DNA of 64,000 nucleotides from Oscillospiraceae bacterium (GCA_003526845.1 DPVM01000005.1:62001-126000); one strand, 5' to 3'. Counted from the stretch's first letter, positions 17,864 through 28,300 are shown. A program made the numbers and translations. The notes: generated by a model from the sequence alone, not told the origin.

Positions 17864-18889
17864 TCAGTGCAATTTTATTTTTTTGTTGCTTATATCAAAA
17901 ATCAGCGCCACACAGCCGATTATCATAACTACGCTCAAAAGGGAGTTGACCTGTGTGTATTTTTGCTCGACATTGCCCGAAATGTTGCTGAAAACTTCGC
18001 TGCTTTGCGGCACAAAATATAAATATGCCTTCATCAGCCAATACGAAATTGTCGCAGCGGCAACGCGACCGAACAAAAAGCGCGAATATTTTACCCTCAT
18101 TTTGCGCAGTGAGCCTATAAGCTGAAAATGTATGCAAAATCCGCCGAAACTCAAAAATGCTGCGCATTCCGGCAGAGCCAACAGCTTTTCGCCGCCGCAA
18201 ACGCCGTTTGTTATTTCCATCAGCGGTGCAAAAAAATCGTTGATTTTAAATGCTCTTGCAATTGCCGAAAACAAAATTATGTATGCGCTCATATTGATTA
18301 TGCTTTTTGTCGCCGCCTCAACCGACTCAACAAGCGCGTCGGTAAAACAAAGGCTGTTTTTCATCACAGCCGAATTGTCGGGTGCTTTGCCGTTTACAAA
18401 CGCCGACGCGGCGCATATTATAAGCGACGATATACAGCTTACGGCAAAAAATACAACGCCGATTTTTGTGTTGTTGTAGCGCATTGTGCCCACGGCGGTT
18501 ATCAAAAACGCTATTCCGCCGCTGAAATTAAAGCTCATTATCCGCGCTGCTGTTGACGAATCAATCTGCCCCTGCCTGTATAAATGCTCTGTCAGTATTG
18601 CGCCGGATGGATAGCCGCCGATTGCACCGAAAATAACAGCCGCTGCACAGCATCCGGGCAGTTTCAGCACCTTTTCAAACAATTTGCCGAATATTTTTTT
18701 GAGCACATCCGCCGTTTTTGATTTTACACCTATGTTGACAAGTATCAAAATCGGCAGCAGGGAGGGGATGATTATATTTTCGCAAAGACCAAGCCCGTCT
18801 GCCGCGCCCGCCTTTGCCTCGCTCGACATAATCATCATATATACTGTTATAAAAACAAGAACTACGGTTTGAGGAATACTCTTTTTCAC
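17864..18889 (-). CDS. YlbJ-like nucleoside-recognition (Gate) membrane protein
   Basis: The 341 residues form about eight TM segments. The motifs LCENIIIPSLLPILILV near residue 35, GAIGGYPSGAIL near 88 and SFNFSGGIAFLI are typical of the Gate-domain family that includes the sporulation integral membrane protein YlbJ. YlbJ proteins are made in sporulating Bacilli and Clostridia and are needed for spore cortex formation in Bacillus; the transported substrate is not settled. It is the first gene before the nuclease, 57 bases apart, and diverges from dinB. Confidence 0.75.
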   Translation of the reverse strand: MKKSIPQTVVLVFITVYMMIMSSEAKAGAADGLGLCENIIIPSLLPILILVNIGVKSKTADVLKKIFGKLFEKVLKLPGCCAAAVIFGAIGGYPSGAILTEHLYRQGQIDSSTAARIMSFNFSGGIAFLITAVGTMRYNNTKIGVVFFAVSCISSLIICAASAFVNGKAPDNSAVMKNSLCFTDALVESVEAATKSIINMSAYIILFSAIARAFKINDFFAPLMEITNGVCGGEKLLALPECAAFLSFGGFCIHFQLIGSLRKMRVKYSRFLFGRVAAATISYWLMKAYLYFVPQSSEVFSNISGNVEQKYTQVNSLLSVVMIIGCVALIFDISNKKIKLH

Positions 18890-18948
18890 AATATCACCGC
18901 TATATTATATGATTTTTAGTTATGCAAAATTTACCCGCCGTATGATTG

Positions 18949-18989
18949 TTGACAAATCTTATTTTTGTTGTATAATAGAACATATGTTC
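18949..18989 (+). promoter_or_regulatory. dinB promoter with LexA (SOS) box
   Basis: TTGACA (18949-18954), a 16-base spacer and TATAAT (18971-18976) form a near-perfect promoter. Directly after the -10, GAACATATGTTC (18978-18989) is a perfect palindrome matching the Gram-positive LexA box GAAC-N4-GTTC. LexA bound here would block transcription, so dinB and the small gene after it should be induced by DNA damage. Confidence 0.85.
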
Positions 18990-19027
18990 GATAAACAAAT
19001 TTTCAGTATGTTCTCGGAGGTGATTTT

Positions 19028-20257
19028 GTGGAAAGAACGGTTCTTCATATTGATTGCAACAAGTTTTATGCCTCGGTCGAGTGCCTCTATCGCCCCGAAA
19101 TACGCAACAAGCCTGTTGCTGTCGGCGGCGATGTTGAGTCGCGCCACGGCATCATCCTTACAAAAAATGAGATTGCCTCAAAATATGGCTTGACAGTGGG
19201 CGAGCCGCTGTGGAAAGCGCGCAAAAAGTGCCCCGATTTGATTATCGTGCCGCCCAATTATCCGCTTTATTTGCGTTTTTCAAAACTTGCCCGTATGATT
19301 TATGCCGATTACAGCGAGTTTATCGAGCCGTTCGGCCTTGACGAAAATTGGATAGATGTCAGCGGAAGTGTGCAAAGCGGCGAGGAGATTGCAAACGAAA
19401 TCCGCGAGCGTGTTAAATCCGAACTCGGCATCACCGTCAGCGTGGGGGTCAGCTTCAACAAAATTTTTGCAAAGCTCGGATCTGACTATAAAAAGCCCGA
19501 TGCAGTAACGGTTATAAGCAAGGATAATTTTAAGGATATTGTTTGGCCTTTGCCCTGCGGCGATTTGTTGATGGTCGGCAGAGCAACGGTTGCAAAACTC
19601 AATTCCTACGGAATAAAAACAATCGGTGAGCTTGCAAACACCGACGAAAAATTTTTGAAAACTGTTCTCGGCAAAAACGGTCAAACACTTAGGGACTATG
19701 CAAATGGGCTTGATATATCACCGGTGCGCCGTGCCGACGAGGCAAGCGATGTCAAAAGCGTCGGCAATTCAACAACAACTCCGCGCGACCTTGTGGATAA
19801 CGATGATGTCAAAATCGTTTTTCGCGTTTTGTGCGAAAGCGTTGCCACACGCCTGCGTGAGCAGGGGATTAAGGGCAAAACGGTCACGATTTCGGTGCGC
19901 GATGTCAATTTAAACTCGTTCACCCGTCAGCAAAAAATGAAGGCACACAGCGATATAAGTTCCGAAATACACACCTGTGCGATGACTCTGTTTTTAAACA
20001 ATTATAATTGGCTTTACCCCATTCGTTCGCTCGGCGTTTCTGTCAGCGATTTTGATATCGATTTTTGCGAGCAATACGATTTTTCGCACAGCGTCGAAAA
20101 TCGCGAAAAGCAGGAAAAAATCGAAACCGCCGTTGATTCACTGCGCCGCCGATTCGGCAATTATTGCATTCAACGCGGCTCACAACTCCAAAAACGCGAT
20201 TTATCACACTTCAATCCGCATGACGAACATATTATTCACCCAATCGGTTTTTATTAA
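19028..20257 (+). CDS. dinB: DNA polymerase IV (Y-family)
   Basis: Error-prone translesion polymerase. The 409 residues show palm residues Asp9 in HIDCNKFYASVE and Asp105-Glu106 in GLDENWIDVSG (more often SIDE), the finger motif RHGIILTKNEIASKYGL, the GVSFNKIFAKLGSDYKKPD helix-hairpin region, and a C-terminal little-finger domain. Translation starts at GTG 19028, preceded by a full GGAGGTGAT site. The C-terminus does not show an obvious clamp-binding motif. It is controlled by a LexA box 40 bases upstream. Confidence 0.94.
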   Translation: MERTVLHIDCNKFYASVECLYRPEIRNKPVAVGGDVESRHGIILTKNEIASKYGLTVGEPLWKARKKCPDLIIVPPNYPLYLRFSKLARMIYADYSEFIEPFGLDENWIDVSGSVQSGEEIANEIRERVKSELGITVSVGVSFNKIFAKLGSDYKKPDAVTVISKDNFKDIVWPLPCGDLLMVGRATVAKLNSYGIKTIGELANTDEKFLKTVLGKNGQTLRDYANGLDISPVRRADEASDVKSVGNSTTTPRDLVDNDDVKIVFRVLCESVATRLREQGIKGKTVTISVRDVNLNSFTRQQKMKAHSDISSEIHTCAMTLFLNNYNWLYPIRSLGVSVSDFDIDFCEQYDFSHSVENREKQEKIETAVDSLRRRFGNYCIQRGSQLQKRDLSHFNPHDEHIIHPIGFY

Positions 20258-20281
20258 ATCATTTTAGGAGATGTATTATAA

Positions 20282-20548
20282 ATGATTATTTTCAATTCAA
20301 CAGATTATAACAATCCCGACAAACATTATACAGATGTAAAGGTGCTGTTCGACAGGGAGGGGAATATCACTCCGCTTTCAATGACATATGACAACAGAGA
20401 GTTTGAGGTCGACAGAATAACGGATGTCCGCCCTGCCGCATCGCTTAAATCCGGCGGTGCAGGAATACGCTATACCTGCTATATCGACGGCAAAAAAACA
20501 TATTTATTTCTTGAGGAAAACAAGTGGTTTTATGAATTATGCCGATAA
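20282..20548 (+). CDS. small conserved-looking protein of the dinB operon
   Basis: No firm family assigned. The 88 residues look like one small beta-rich domain (alternating strands with Asp/Gly turns, e.g. VKVLFDREGNITPLSMTYD and IRYTCYIDGKKTYLFLEENKWFYE). AGGAG lies 11 bases before the ATG. It starts 24 bases after dinB without its own promoter, so it should be SOS-induced. Small basic or beta proteins often follow dinB in other bacteria; a role as helper of the polymerase is only a guess. Confidence 0.7.
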   Translation: MIIFNSTDYNNPDKHYTDVKVLFDREGNITPLSMTYDNREFEVDRITDVRPAASLKSGGAGIRYTCYIDGKKTYLFLEENKWFYELCR

Positions 20549-20561
20549 ATCGCCTTAATTA

Positions 20562-20590
20562 TTGCAATATAATATAAGTTGTGATAGAAT
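20562..20590 (+). promoter_or_regulatory. sigma-A-type promoter of the aminotransferase gene
   Basis: TTGCAA (20562-20567), 17-base spacer, TAGAAT (20585-20590), about 30 bases before the ATG. It separates the aminotransferase from the SOS unit. Confidence 0.6.
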
Positions 20591-20623
20591 ACATACCTAT
20601 ATTGTGATAACGGAGGACTCAAA

Positions 20624-21883
20624 ATGTCTGAATACTCAAAAATGACCAAAGACCAATTATCGGCAGAATTAAACGCCGTTAAAGAAAAATACAACGAGTT
20701 CAAAGCTATGGGGCTTAAACTTGATATGTCAAGAGGTAAGCCGTCAAAGCAACAACTTGATTTATCAATGGATATGCTCAAACCAATCGACTATGTTGAA
20801 AACGGTGTCGATATGAGAAACTACGGTATCCTTGATGGTATTCCGAGCTGTAAGCAACTTTTTGCAGAGCTTATGGGCGTTGATGCCAAAAACATTATCA
20901 TCGGTCCGAGTGCAAGTCTCACCCTTATGTATGATTATATCACACAGTGCGTTACAGAGGGCGTTCTCGGCAGTACACCGTGGTTTAAACTCGACGAGGC
21001 TAAGTTCCTTTGCCCCGTTCCCGGATATGACAGACACTTCACTATTCTTGAGCATTTCGGCATTAAAATGATTAATGTTCCGATGAATTCAGATGGTCCC
21101 GATGTTGATTTCATCAAAGAGCAAATTAAGGACGATTCTGTAAAAGGTATGTTCTGCGTTCCGAAATATTCAAATCCGCAGGGTATTACTTACAGCGACA
21201 GCGTTGTTGATGCAATCGCATCGCTCAAGCCTGCCGCAAAAGATTTCAGAATCATTTGGGATAACGCTTATTGCGTTCATGAACTCAGCGACCACGGCGA
21301 CACACTCCTCAATATTTTTGATATTCTTCCGAAATACGGCAACGAGGATATGGTTATCGAAGTTTGCTCAACATCAAAGATGACCTTCCCCGGCTCCGGT
21401 GTTTCGGCTATTATCGGCAGTGACGCAAACATTGCTCAAATCAAAAAACGCCTTAACTGCCAAACAATCAGCTATGATAAAATGAATCAACTTCGCCATG
21501 TTAAGTTCTTTAAAAATGCCGACGGCATTAAGGAACATATGAAAAAGCATGCTGCAATTATGAAGCCAAAGTTTGATTTGGTTCTTGATTATTTCAATAA
21601 AGAATTGAGCGGCAAGGGTATCGCAGAATGGATTGAGCCGGCAGGCGGCTATTTCATCAGCCTTGATGTTATGCCGGGTTGCGCAAAGCGCGTAGGCGAG
21701 CTTTGCAAGGAGGCAGGTGTTGTCCTCACTCCCGTTGGTGCAACATATCCCTATGGCGACGATCCGAAAAACAGCAATATTCGTATTGCTCCGTCATTCC
21801 CTCCGCTTGACGAACTTGATTTGGCAACACAAATCCTTTGCACAAGCGTTAAGCTTGCATGCCTTGAAAAAATAATGGGTTGA
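20624..21883 (+). CDS. aspartate-type aminotransferase, MocR-like subgroup
   Basis: PLP-dependent fold-type I aminotransferase. The 419 residues match the subgroup Ic aspartate aminotransferases (Pfam Aminotran_MocR): N-terminal LDMSRGKPSKQQLDLSM, then IIGPSASLTLMYD, VPKYSNPQGITYS and Lys252 in STSKMTFPGSG as the Schiff-base residue. Likely reaction: aspartate and 2-oxoglutarate to oxaloacetate and glutamate. GGAGG lies 9 bases before the ATG. A TIM-barrel gene follows after 4 bases. Confidence 0.88.
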   Translation: MSEYSKMTKDQLSAELNAVKEKYNEFKAMGLKLDMSRGKPSKQQLDLSMDMLKPIDYVENGVDMRNYGILDGIPSCKQLFAELMGVDAKNIIIGPSASLTLMYDYITQCVTEGVLGSTPWFKLDEAKFLCPVPGYDRHFTILEHFGIKMINVPMNSDGPDVDFIKEQIKDDSVKGMFCVPKYSNPQGITYSDSVVDAIASLKPAAKDFRIIWDNAYCVHELSDHGDTLLNIFDILPKYGNEDMVIEVCSTSKMTFPGSGVSAIIGSDANIAQIKKRLNCQTISYDKMNQLRHVKFFKNADGIKEHMKKHAAIMKPKFDLVLDYFNKELSGKGIAEWIEPAGGYFISLDVMPGCAKRVGELCKEAGVVLTPVGATYPYGDDPKNSNIRIAPSFPPLDELDLATQILCTSVKLACLEKIMG

Positions 21884-21887
21884 TAAA

Positions 21888-22667
21888 ATGGAAATCGGCG
21901 CTTCAACTTCCTGCTTTTATCCGCTTGAAACGGAAAAGGCACTCGACAAAGTAATATCTCTCGACTTTAAAACGGCAGAGGTTTTTTTCAATTCTCCGTG
22001 CGAACTTGAGGAGCCTTTTGTAAAGCAAATGCGCAAAAATGCCGATGCGGGCGGAACAAAAATCGTGTCAATTCACCCGTTTTCGTCAAATCTCGAAAAC
22101 AACTGTATTTTCGGCGAGTATCAGCGAAGATATGACGATTTTATCGGTATGTATCAAAAACATTTTCACGCCGCGGCTTTGCTCGGTGCAGACATTGCCG
22201 TTATCCACGGCGCGCTTGCCAAGCAAAAGCGACCGCTCCCCGAGGAACATTATTTTGAGCGTTTTGCCTCTCTTGTTGATGTGGGCAGGCGCGAGGGTGT
22301 CAGAGTCTGTCAGGAAAATGTTGTCAATTTCCGCTCACAGAATATCGATTTTTTAAAGCGGATGAAAAAATATCTCGGCGATGATTTTCATCTTGTGTTT
22401 GATATTAAACAGTCAATACGCTCGGGCTACAATCCGTTTGAGTTTTTTGACGAAATGAAGAATGATATTGTTCATCTTCATTTAAGCGATAATTCGCCGC
22501 AAAAGGACTGTATGCCGCTTGGCAGGGGAACATTCGATTTTAAACGGCTCATCAACGCACTTGATGGTGAAAACTACAGTGGCAGTGCGGTGATAGAGAT
22601 TTATTCGCTCGGCTACGATGTCGAAAGCGAGCTTGCATTCAGCAAACGGTATTTTGAAAATTTATAA
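21888..22667 (+). CDS. sugar phosphate isomerase/epimerase-like TIM barrel protein
   Basis: The 259 residues read as a xylose-isomerase-like/AP-endonuclease-2 TIM barrel. Metal-binding candidates are His in VSIHPFSS, His in AVIHGAL, Glu in VCQENVVN, Asp in LVFDIKQS, His in VHLHLSDNS and Glu in AVIEIYS, one per beta strand as expected for this fold. Substrate cannot be told from sequence. Only four bases separate it from the aminotransferase, so the two are co-transcribed. Confidence 0.82.
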   Translation: MEIGASTSCFYPLETEKALDKVISLDFKTAEVFFNSPCELEEPFVKQMRKNADAGGTKIVSIHPFSSNLENNCIFGEYQRRYDDFIGMYQKHFHAAALLGADIAVIHGALAKQKRPLPEEHYFERFASLVDVGRREGVRVCQENVVNFRSQNIDFLKRMKKYLGDDFHLVFDIKQSIRSGYNPFEFFDEMKNDIVHLHLSDNSPQKDCMPLGRGTFDFKRLINALDGENYSGSAVIEIYSLGYDVESELAFSKRYFENL

Positions 22668-22673
22668 AAAAAC

Positions 22674-22711
22674 GGCGAAAATAATTGGTTTGATTATTTT
22701 CGCCTTCTTGC
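22674..22711 (+). terminator. probable terminator
   Basis: A 12-bp stem (22674-22685 with 22693-22704) has a 7-base loop and a broken T-tract. It is weaker than most in this window and may allow read-through into the EamA gene. Confidence 0.6.
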
Positions 22712-22727
22712 TTTTAGGGGTGATATA

Positions 22728-23621
22728 ATGGCTTTAAGGCTTGATAACAAGAAAAAGGGCATAATTTGCATTTTGATTTCGGCGTTCTTCTTCAGCGGAA
22801 TGAGCTCGTTTATCAATTTGTCCGGCGATGTGCCGATTGTGCAAAAAGTGTTTTTCAGAAACCTTGTTGCGTTTTTTCTCGCGTCGGCAACGCTTATAAA
22901 AAATCACGAGCCGTTTAAGCCGAAAAAAGGCTGTCTGCCGTATCATATTTTGCGCTCAAGCGCAGGATTGCTCGGCGTTTTCGGCAATTTCTATGCCACA
23001 ACGCATATGTCTCACACACCCGACGCGGCAATGCTCAATAAAATGTCGCCGTTTTTCACGCTGATTTTTTCAGCAATTTTCTTAAAAGAAAAAGTAAAAC
23101 TCCGTCAGGCTGTCGCTATTTTTATCGCATTTTTGGGCGCGCTTTTTGTAATTAAGCCGTCATTTGCAAATGCCGAGCTTTTGCCCTCAATCGCAGGCTT
23201 TGTCGGCGGAATGTGCGCCGGCGGCGCATACACCTGTGTTCGCCATATGGGCAACAAGGGCGAAAACGGCAGATTTACCGTCTTCTTTTTCTCGGCATTT
23301 TCCGTTGTCGTCACAGCGCCTTACTTGTTCTTTAATTATTATCATATGTCTTGGTATCAGTTTTTCTGCCTTATTATGGTCGGCGTTTGCGCCGCAGGCG
23401 GTCAGTTCGGTATCACAGCCGCATACACATTTGCCCCGAGCAGAGAAATTTCGGTATATGATTATTCAAATATTATTTTCACCGCTATCGAGGGCTATTT
23501 GTTCCTCGGTCAGGGCTTTCCCGACACACTTTCGCTCATCGGCTATGCAATTATTTGCGCTATGGCAATTTGGATGTTTATTTATAACAATCGCTCCGCA
23601 AAGGCAAAGGGTCAATCGTAG
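22728..23621 (+). CDS. EamA/DMT-family permease
   Basis: The 297 residues form ten hydrophobic helices in two EamA repeats (about 10-140 and 150-290), the drug/metabolite transporter layout. Helix ends show SAIFLKEKVKLRQAVAIFIAFLGALFVI, the usual repeat-end motif. The two halves are linked by a basic loop, RHMGNKGENGRF. Substrate unknown; family members export amino acids, nucleotides or small metabolites. RBS is weak (GGGGTGAT). Confidence 0.88.
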   Translation: MALRLDNKKKGIICILISAFFFSGMSSFINLSGDVPIVQKVFFRNLVAFFLASATLIKNHEPFKPKKGCLPYHILRSSAGLLGVFGNFYATTHMSHTPDAAMLNKMSPFFTLIFSAIFLKEKVKLRQAVAIFIAFLGALFVIKPSFANAELLPSIAGFVGGMCAGGAYTCVRHMGNKGENGRFTVFFFSAFSVVVTAPYLFFNYYHMSWYQFFCLIMVGVCAAGGQFGITAAYTFAPSREISVYDYSNIIFTAIEGYLFLGQGFPDTLSLIGYAIICAMAIWMFIYNNRSAKAKGQS

Positions 23622-23639
23622 CTTTGCAGCGTTTGCTCT

Positions 23640-23698
23640 TTACTATATATTGTGATATAAAGTGGATACTTGCAATTTTCTATATGTTGTGTTATAAT
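23640..23698 (+). promoter_or_regulatory. nrdR promoter with two candidate NrdR boxes
   Basis: TTGCAA (23670-23675), 17-base spacer and TATAAT (23693-23698) form the promoter. Box 1 (23640-23655, core CTATATATTGTG) matches 13 of 16 positions of the NrdR consensus acaCwAtATaTwGtgt. Box 2 (23677-23692, core CTATATGTTGTGT) matches 12 and fills the spacer between -35 and -10. The boxes are 37 bases apart. Autorepression of nrdR is inferred. Confidence 0.6.
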
Positions 23699-23813
23699 AA
23701 GCTCATTCGTTGGTATTTCAATGTTTTAAAAAAGTGCAAATCAATATTTTGTGTTGTCACATTGTCATATATATTGACTTCACATTTTTGACAGCCACTA
23801 AGGAGGAATTTTT

Positions 23814-24275
23814 ATGAAATGTCCGTTTTGCGGTTATACCGACAGCAAGGTTATTGATTCACGCCCGACAGACGAAAACGAGCGTATCCGCCGCAGGAGA
23901 GAATGTATCCAGTGCGGCAAGCGTTTCACTACGTATGAAATTATCGAGGATGTCCCGATTATCGTTATCAAAAAAGATAAATCGCGCGAGGTTTTCGACA
24001 GAAACAAAATATTAAAGGGTATGCTTCGTGCGTGCGAAAAAAGGCATGTCACAGTTGCCGACCTTGAAACAAAAATTTCCGAAATTGAAGCTGCGCTTCA
24101 GTCCTCGGTCGACAGAGAGGTCACCTCTGCAAAAATCGGCGAGCTTATTATGGAAAAGCTTAAAGAGATTGACGAGGTTGCTTATGTTCGCTTTGCCTCT
24201 GTTTATAAGGAGTTTGACAGTGCCGAGTCCTTCCGTGACGAGCTTGCAAAACTCAGCGACAAGGATAAACAATAA
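23814..24275 (+). CDS. nrdR: transcriptional repressor NrdR
   Basis: Zinc-ribbon and ATP-cone repressor of ribonucleotide reductase genes. The 153 residues have the Cys4 ribbon (CPFCGY at 3-6 and [12 protein letters not shown] at 31-34) followed by the ATP-cone (about 48-138; [21 protein letters not shown]), which senses ATP/dATP. A GGAGG lies 8 bases before the ATG. No nrd genes are in the window. Its own promoter carries two candidate NrdR boxes. Confidence 0.96.
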   Translation: MKCPFCGYTDSKVIDSRPTDENERIRRRRECIQCGKRFTTYEIIEDVPIIVIKKDKSREVFDRNKILKGMLRACEKRHVTVADLETKISEIEAALQSSVDREVTSAKIGELIMEKLKEIDEVAYVRFASVYKEFDSAESFRDELAKLSDKDKQ

Positions 24276-24287
24276 ATCTCTGTTGTA

Positions 24288-24414
24288 AAATCTTTTTGTT
24301 ATTTTTTCATAATCACTTATGTGTCTGTAACTTCTCGTTATTAAAACGCCCCATACGGTAGTTTTTATTTCTACCGTAGGGGGCGTTTTTTGTTGTCTTT
24401 TTACGGATTTGTTT
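24288..24414 (+). repeat. direct repeat copy 1, terminator-containing
   Basis: About 127 bases, roughly 93 percent identical to 29080-29208 by eye. The first half is an AT-rich leader; the second half is a strong hairpin (24343-24391: AAAACGCCCC and ACGGTAG paired with CTACCGT and GGGGGCGTTTT) with a T-tail that terminates nrdR. The similarity extends about 55 bases before and 25 bases after the hairpin, so it is more than a shared terminator shape. Confidence 0.85.
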
Positions 24415-24484
24415 TTAGGCAAACCTCTTTGTTAATAATGTTCAATTTTGTACTTTTATTCTAATTAGTTTTATGATATAGTGG

Positions 24485-24500
24485 TATTATAGGGGGTTAT
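24485..24500 (+). promoter_or_regulatory. weak promoter -10 and RBS of the anchored orphan gene
   Basis: TATTAT at 24485-24490 with no good -35 (TAATTA at the right spacing), followed by GGGGG as ribosome binding site. Transcription is expected to be weak or to need an activator. Confidence 0.3.
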
Positions 24501-24503
24501 AAT

Positions 24504-25235
24504 ATGAAAAAAGCAAAGAAAATAGTTAAATCCTTATTTATAATAATAATTTCTGCGTTGCTACTCGGCTTTGTTATACATACCGTTTATGTTCAATGCC
24601 ACAGGGCGGAGGTTGTTGAATATTTGGTTGATAAATATGATTTTGACAAAAAGGAGATAGTTTTGCTCGATTACGAGGGCGAAAAATTTCATGACGATAC
24701 GGATTTAGGTATTCCTTTTGATTGGTATACTACACCTCCGACTTGGAAATTGAGATATAATAAAAGAACTTTTGGCGTTACAAAAACAGAATATGGATTT
24801 AGTGATGATTATCAATTAGAAGACATTTTTGAATGGTCAGTTGACTATTTGAAAACAGTTGACCCTAATGTTATCGGTATCGAAATTGATTGTGGAAAAT
24901 TGCATAATATTGTAACAATAGAGAACATAAAGGAATTCTTAATAAATGACAACGATTCATTTGTGATTTATTATAAAGTTGACGACTTAAGTCCATATCA
25001 CAGAATCTCAAAAAACGGAGAATCTGTACTTTCCTCGGAAGAATATAAAATATTAAGAGAAAAAATTCTTAGCAAATATTCGTCTATATGTGAAAACATT
25101 GAAAATAAGCATGTTATATTAGTAAATACTGAAGTTGAATTCACAAGGCAAAAATATGACAATTTTGCAAGTTATTATTACGATTCTAAAGTTGATAGAG
25201 CAATATTAAAAGAAAAGGGTAAGGCAATAGGATAA
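24504..25235 (+). CDS. membrane-anchored extracytoplasmic protein, unknown
   Basis: Not recognised. The 243 residues begin with MKKAKKIVKS and one hydrophobic helix (about 11-27); the rest is hydrophilic and acidic with many Asp, Glu, Lys and Tyr, probably outside the cell. No catalytic motif is visible. Codon use is much more AT-rich than that of nrdR or the genes beyond 29.2 kb. It lies between the two direct repeats together with the large lipase/LRR gene 130 bases downstream. Confidence 0.75.
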   Translation: MKKAKKIVKSLFIIIISALLLGFVIHTVYVQCHRAEVVEYLVDKYDFDKKEIVLLDYEGEKFHDDTDLGIPFDWYTTPPTWKLRYNKRTFGVTKTEYGFSDDYQLEDIFEWSVDYLKTVDPNVIGIEIDCGKLHNIVTIENIKEFLINDNDSFVIYYKVDDLSPYHRISKNGESVLSSEEYKILREKILSKYSSICENIENKHVILVNTEVEFTRQKYDNFASYYYDSKVDRAILKEKGKAIG

Positions 25236-25366
25236 GTAGAAAATATAGTTTCTGTTTTTTAGCAATAAAAATTGTTGATTCCCCAGAATAGTTTTATCAG
25301 ATTCAAAGGGATGCTATGTGAAATATATTTTTCAAAAAAGAAGTTATATAGGAAAGTGATCGTTTT

Positions 25367-28300
25367 ATGATAAAAAGAAATTTATACTTGAAAATTTTTT
25401 CAATCTTTATGACATTAATTATTTTTAGCAGTAATTCTACAATAGTTGCAAATGCGAGCAATGATGATTTTTATGCTCAATACAGTGGTTCAACAACGGC
25501 GAGTTGGGGATATAACCCTAATTGTACTTTTACAATAAACAAAATAGTCGGAAATAAATTCAGAGGCAGTTTTTCTGCCCAAAATATAGGTAAGTATAGC
25601 TTTTCTGAAAATGTAAGTGGGTTTGTTACAAGAGGCAATGACTGTTTTACCTGCTATTTTAGAGTGTATTTTTATAACAATTTGTATTACTCCAACATAA
25701 TAGCAACAGTGTACCCTTATGAAGGTAAATGTGAGTGCTTTTGTGAAGGAACTTGGCATCTTGTGGATTTTGAAATGACCGGAACTAAATTTAGTGTTGA
25801 TATTGATTCAAGCAAAATTATCGATTCGTCAAACTATAATGAGAATGACATGATTTTATGTATGAGTTTATCAAATTATATTTATGGATATAAAGAGATT
25901 AAAACTAAGAAAGATGGTTCTCAAGAGGAGAAAGATGTTGTTGTATCTTATGATAAATCATTCAAAAATATAATTTCGACTAAAGACCCATCGCTTATTG
26001 ATACAAATAATTTTTTAGAAAATAAAATTAAAGTTTATAATTTTAAGCATTTAGGAGTCAATGACCATAATGCTGACAATGTTGCTTTTGCAATAATGCT
26101 GCGTGAAAATGGTGACAATTCGGCTGATGTGTTTGTTGTAATTAGAGGCACATATAACAATGAATGGCAAGGAAATACAGAAATAACCGGTACAGAATAT
26201 AATGAGGCTTGTAAGGAACATGAAAATTTTCAAAAAGCCAGCGACAGCATAAAATCGACAATCAAAAAATATGTTAAACAATATTGCTTGGATTACGATA
26301 ATGTGAACTTAATAATAACGGGTCATAGCAGAGGTGCTGCTGTTGCAAATCTTTATGCAAAAGAGGCTACCGATTCAATTAATGGAGTTTATAATGATTC
26401 TATACCTTCATTTTCTTCAGTAACAGCATATACATTCGCAACACCAAATGTTGCAATATATGACGATTCTATGGAAAATTATAATAATATTTATAATTTT
26501 TGTTTTGAAGAAGATATTGTTCCAACCGTACCATTAACAAAGCCTGTAACCGGATGGGGATATTGGAAGTATGGAAAAACTTTTTTGGCAAGTCTAAAAG
26601 ATATTAAAGCGGAATCAAATATATTAATTGATGACTTTTACATAGTAGATAATGTCCCAAAAATACATGATTGTTTGTGGAAATGGCCGTCTGTCGATGA
26701 CTATTATAACAAAAAATTATATGCCGAAAATTCTACAAAAGATTATACTACATTGTATGATTTTGCACATAACGCAACAGGCTTGTGTGGCTCCTTTGAT
26801 AAAAAAATATCCGGAGCATTCAATTTAATAAAAAACTATAAAAAATATGGAGATATCTATCCAATTGTAGGAACTGCATTACCTATTGTTACTTCAATAG
26901 GTAACGCTCATCATTATGATACATATTTTAGTGTTATATCTAAAACTGGAGATGATAAATTCAAATTAACTACATTTGATGAAGTCGCATCAAGTGTTTA
27001 TAGTAATAATACAAATCAGAAAATTAACATTGAACAGATTCAAAATATAAATGTAAATAATGAACATGTCACAAAATTGATTGCATTTGCAAATCAAGAT
27101 GACAATTTATCTATCCTTAACTGGGATTTAGATGACCCGTCAACATGGACAGGCATCACATGGAATGAAAACGGTAATGTTGAAAGTATAGATTTGTCAT
27201 TTGAGAATTTATCGGGTTCTTTGGATTTGTCGAATTTCGATTCATTAAAAAAACTTGATGTAACCGGTAATAACTTGACATCCTTGAATTTGGACAACTG
27301 TTCATCACTTGAAGAAATTGATTGTTCATTCAATAAATTAACCACTTTGGATTTAAGCGATTGCACGAACCTTACCTCTGTAACTTGTTGCTACAATTAT
27401 CTTGATACTCATGAGGGTGGCACTTTATATAACGCCCTTGAAGACTTAATGTTCAGCGATTGTTATGTAAATTATTATCCTCAGTCGGTACCCGATAATG
27501 CAACTTTTGACACAACCGAATTAAATGCACTTAAAACTTTTGCAAACACCAATAATAACAATAATGCTTTAAATTGGCTTGATGACAGTGGAAATATTGA
27601 TACCGAGAAGTTGCAAAACAATGTTCTGTTTGAATATGATGGAAGCAAGTATCGTGTGGTTGCGATTGATATATCCGATTTGGATATATCGGGAGCACTG
27701 GATTTAACTTCTTTGTCGCTGTTGCAGGAGCTTTATTGTGAAAATACAAAAATCACAACGCTTAATATAAAGGGTTGCACTAAGCTTGAAAATTTAAAAT
27801 GCGACGGTTGTGAATTAACTTCTATTACTTTGCCGAGTAATGCAAATGCAAAAACAAGTTCTTTGTACGATGTATCATGCGAATACAATTACCTTGACAC
27901 AAGTATTTTCACACAAAATGTTATTAAGTATGTTGAATTTAAAGCCGGTGGAGAGATTCAATATAAAAATCAAAAGGGCGATTCAAGCGCACTGCAAGCG
28001 GCATTGTATTTTGCAAATAAGTTAGATGAAAAAGATTATTCGGAAGAAACTTTCACGCCGTTTAAAGAATTAATAGATGAATGTAACGCATATAATTATG
28101 ATAATCTTTATCTAACGCAAGAAGACATTGACGAAATTACAACTAATATTCTTGTATCAATGTATGAACTGAAAGCATATTTCAAAGTGAATATATCTTC
28201 CACTAACGGCTCATTTACAGTTAATGATGAAAAATCAAGCAGTAGTTATAAACAATCATTGCTGTATGGCACAACTATTACACTTAATGCCGTTCCAAAC

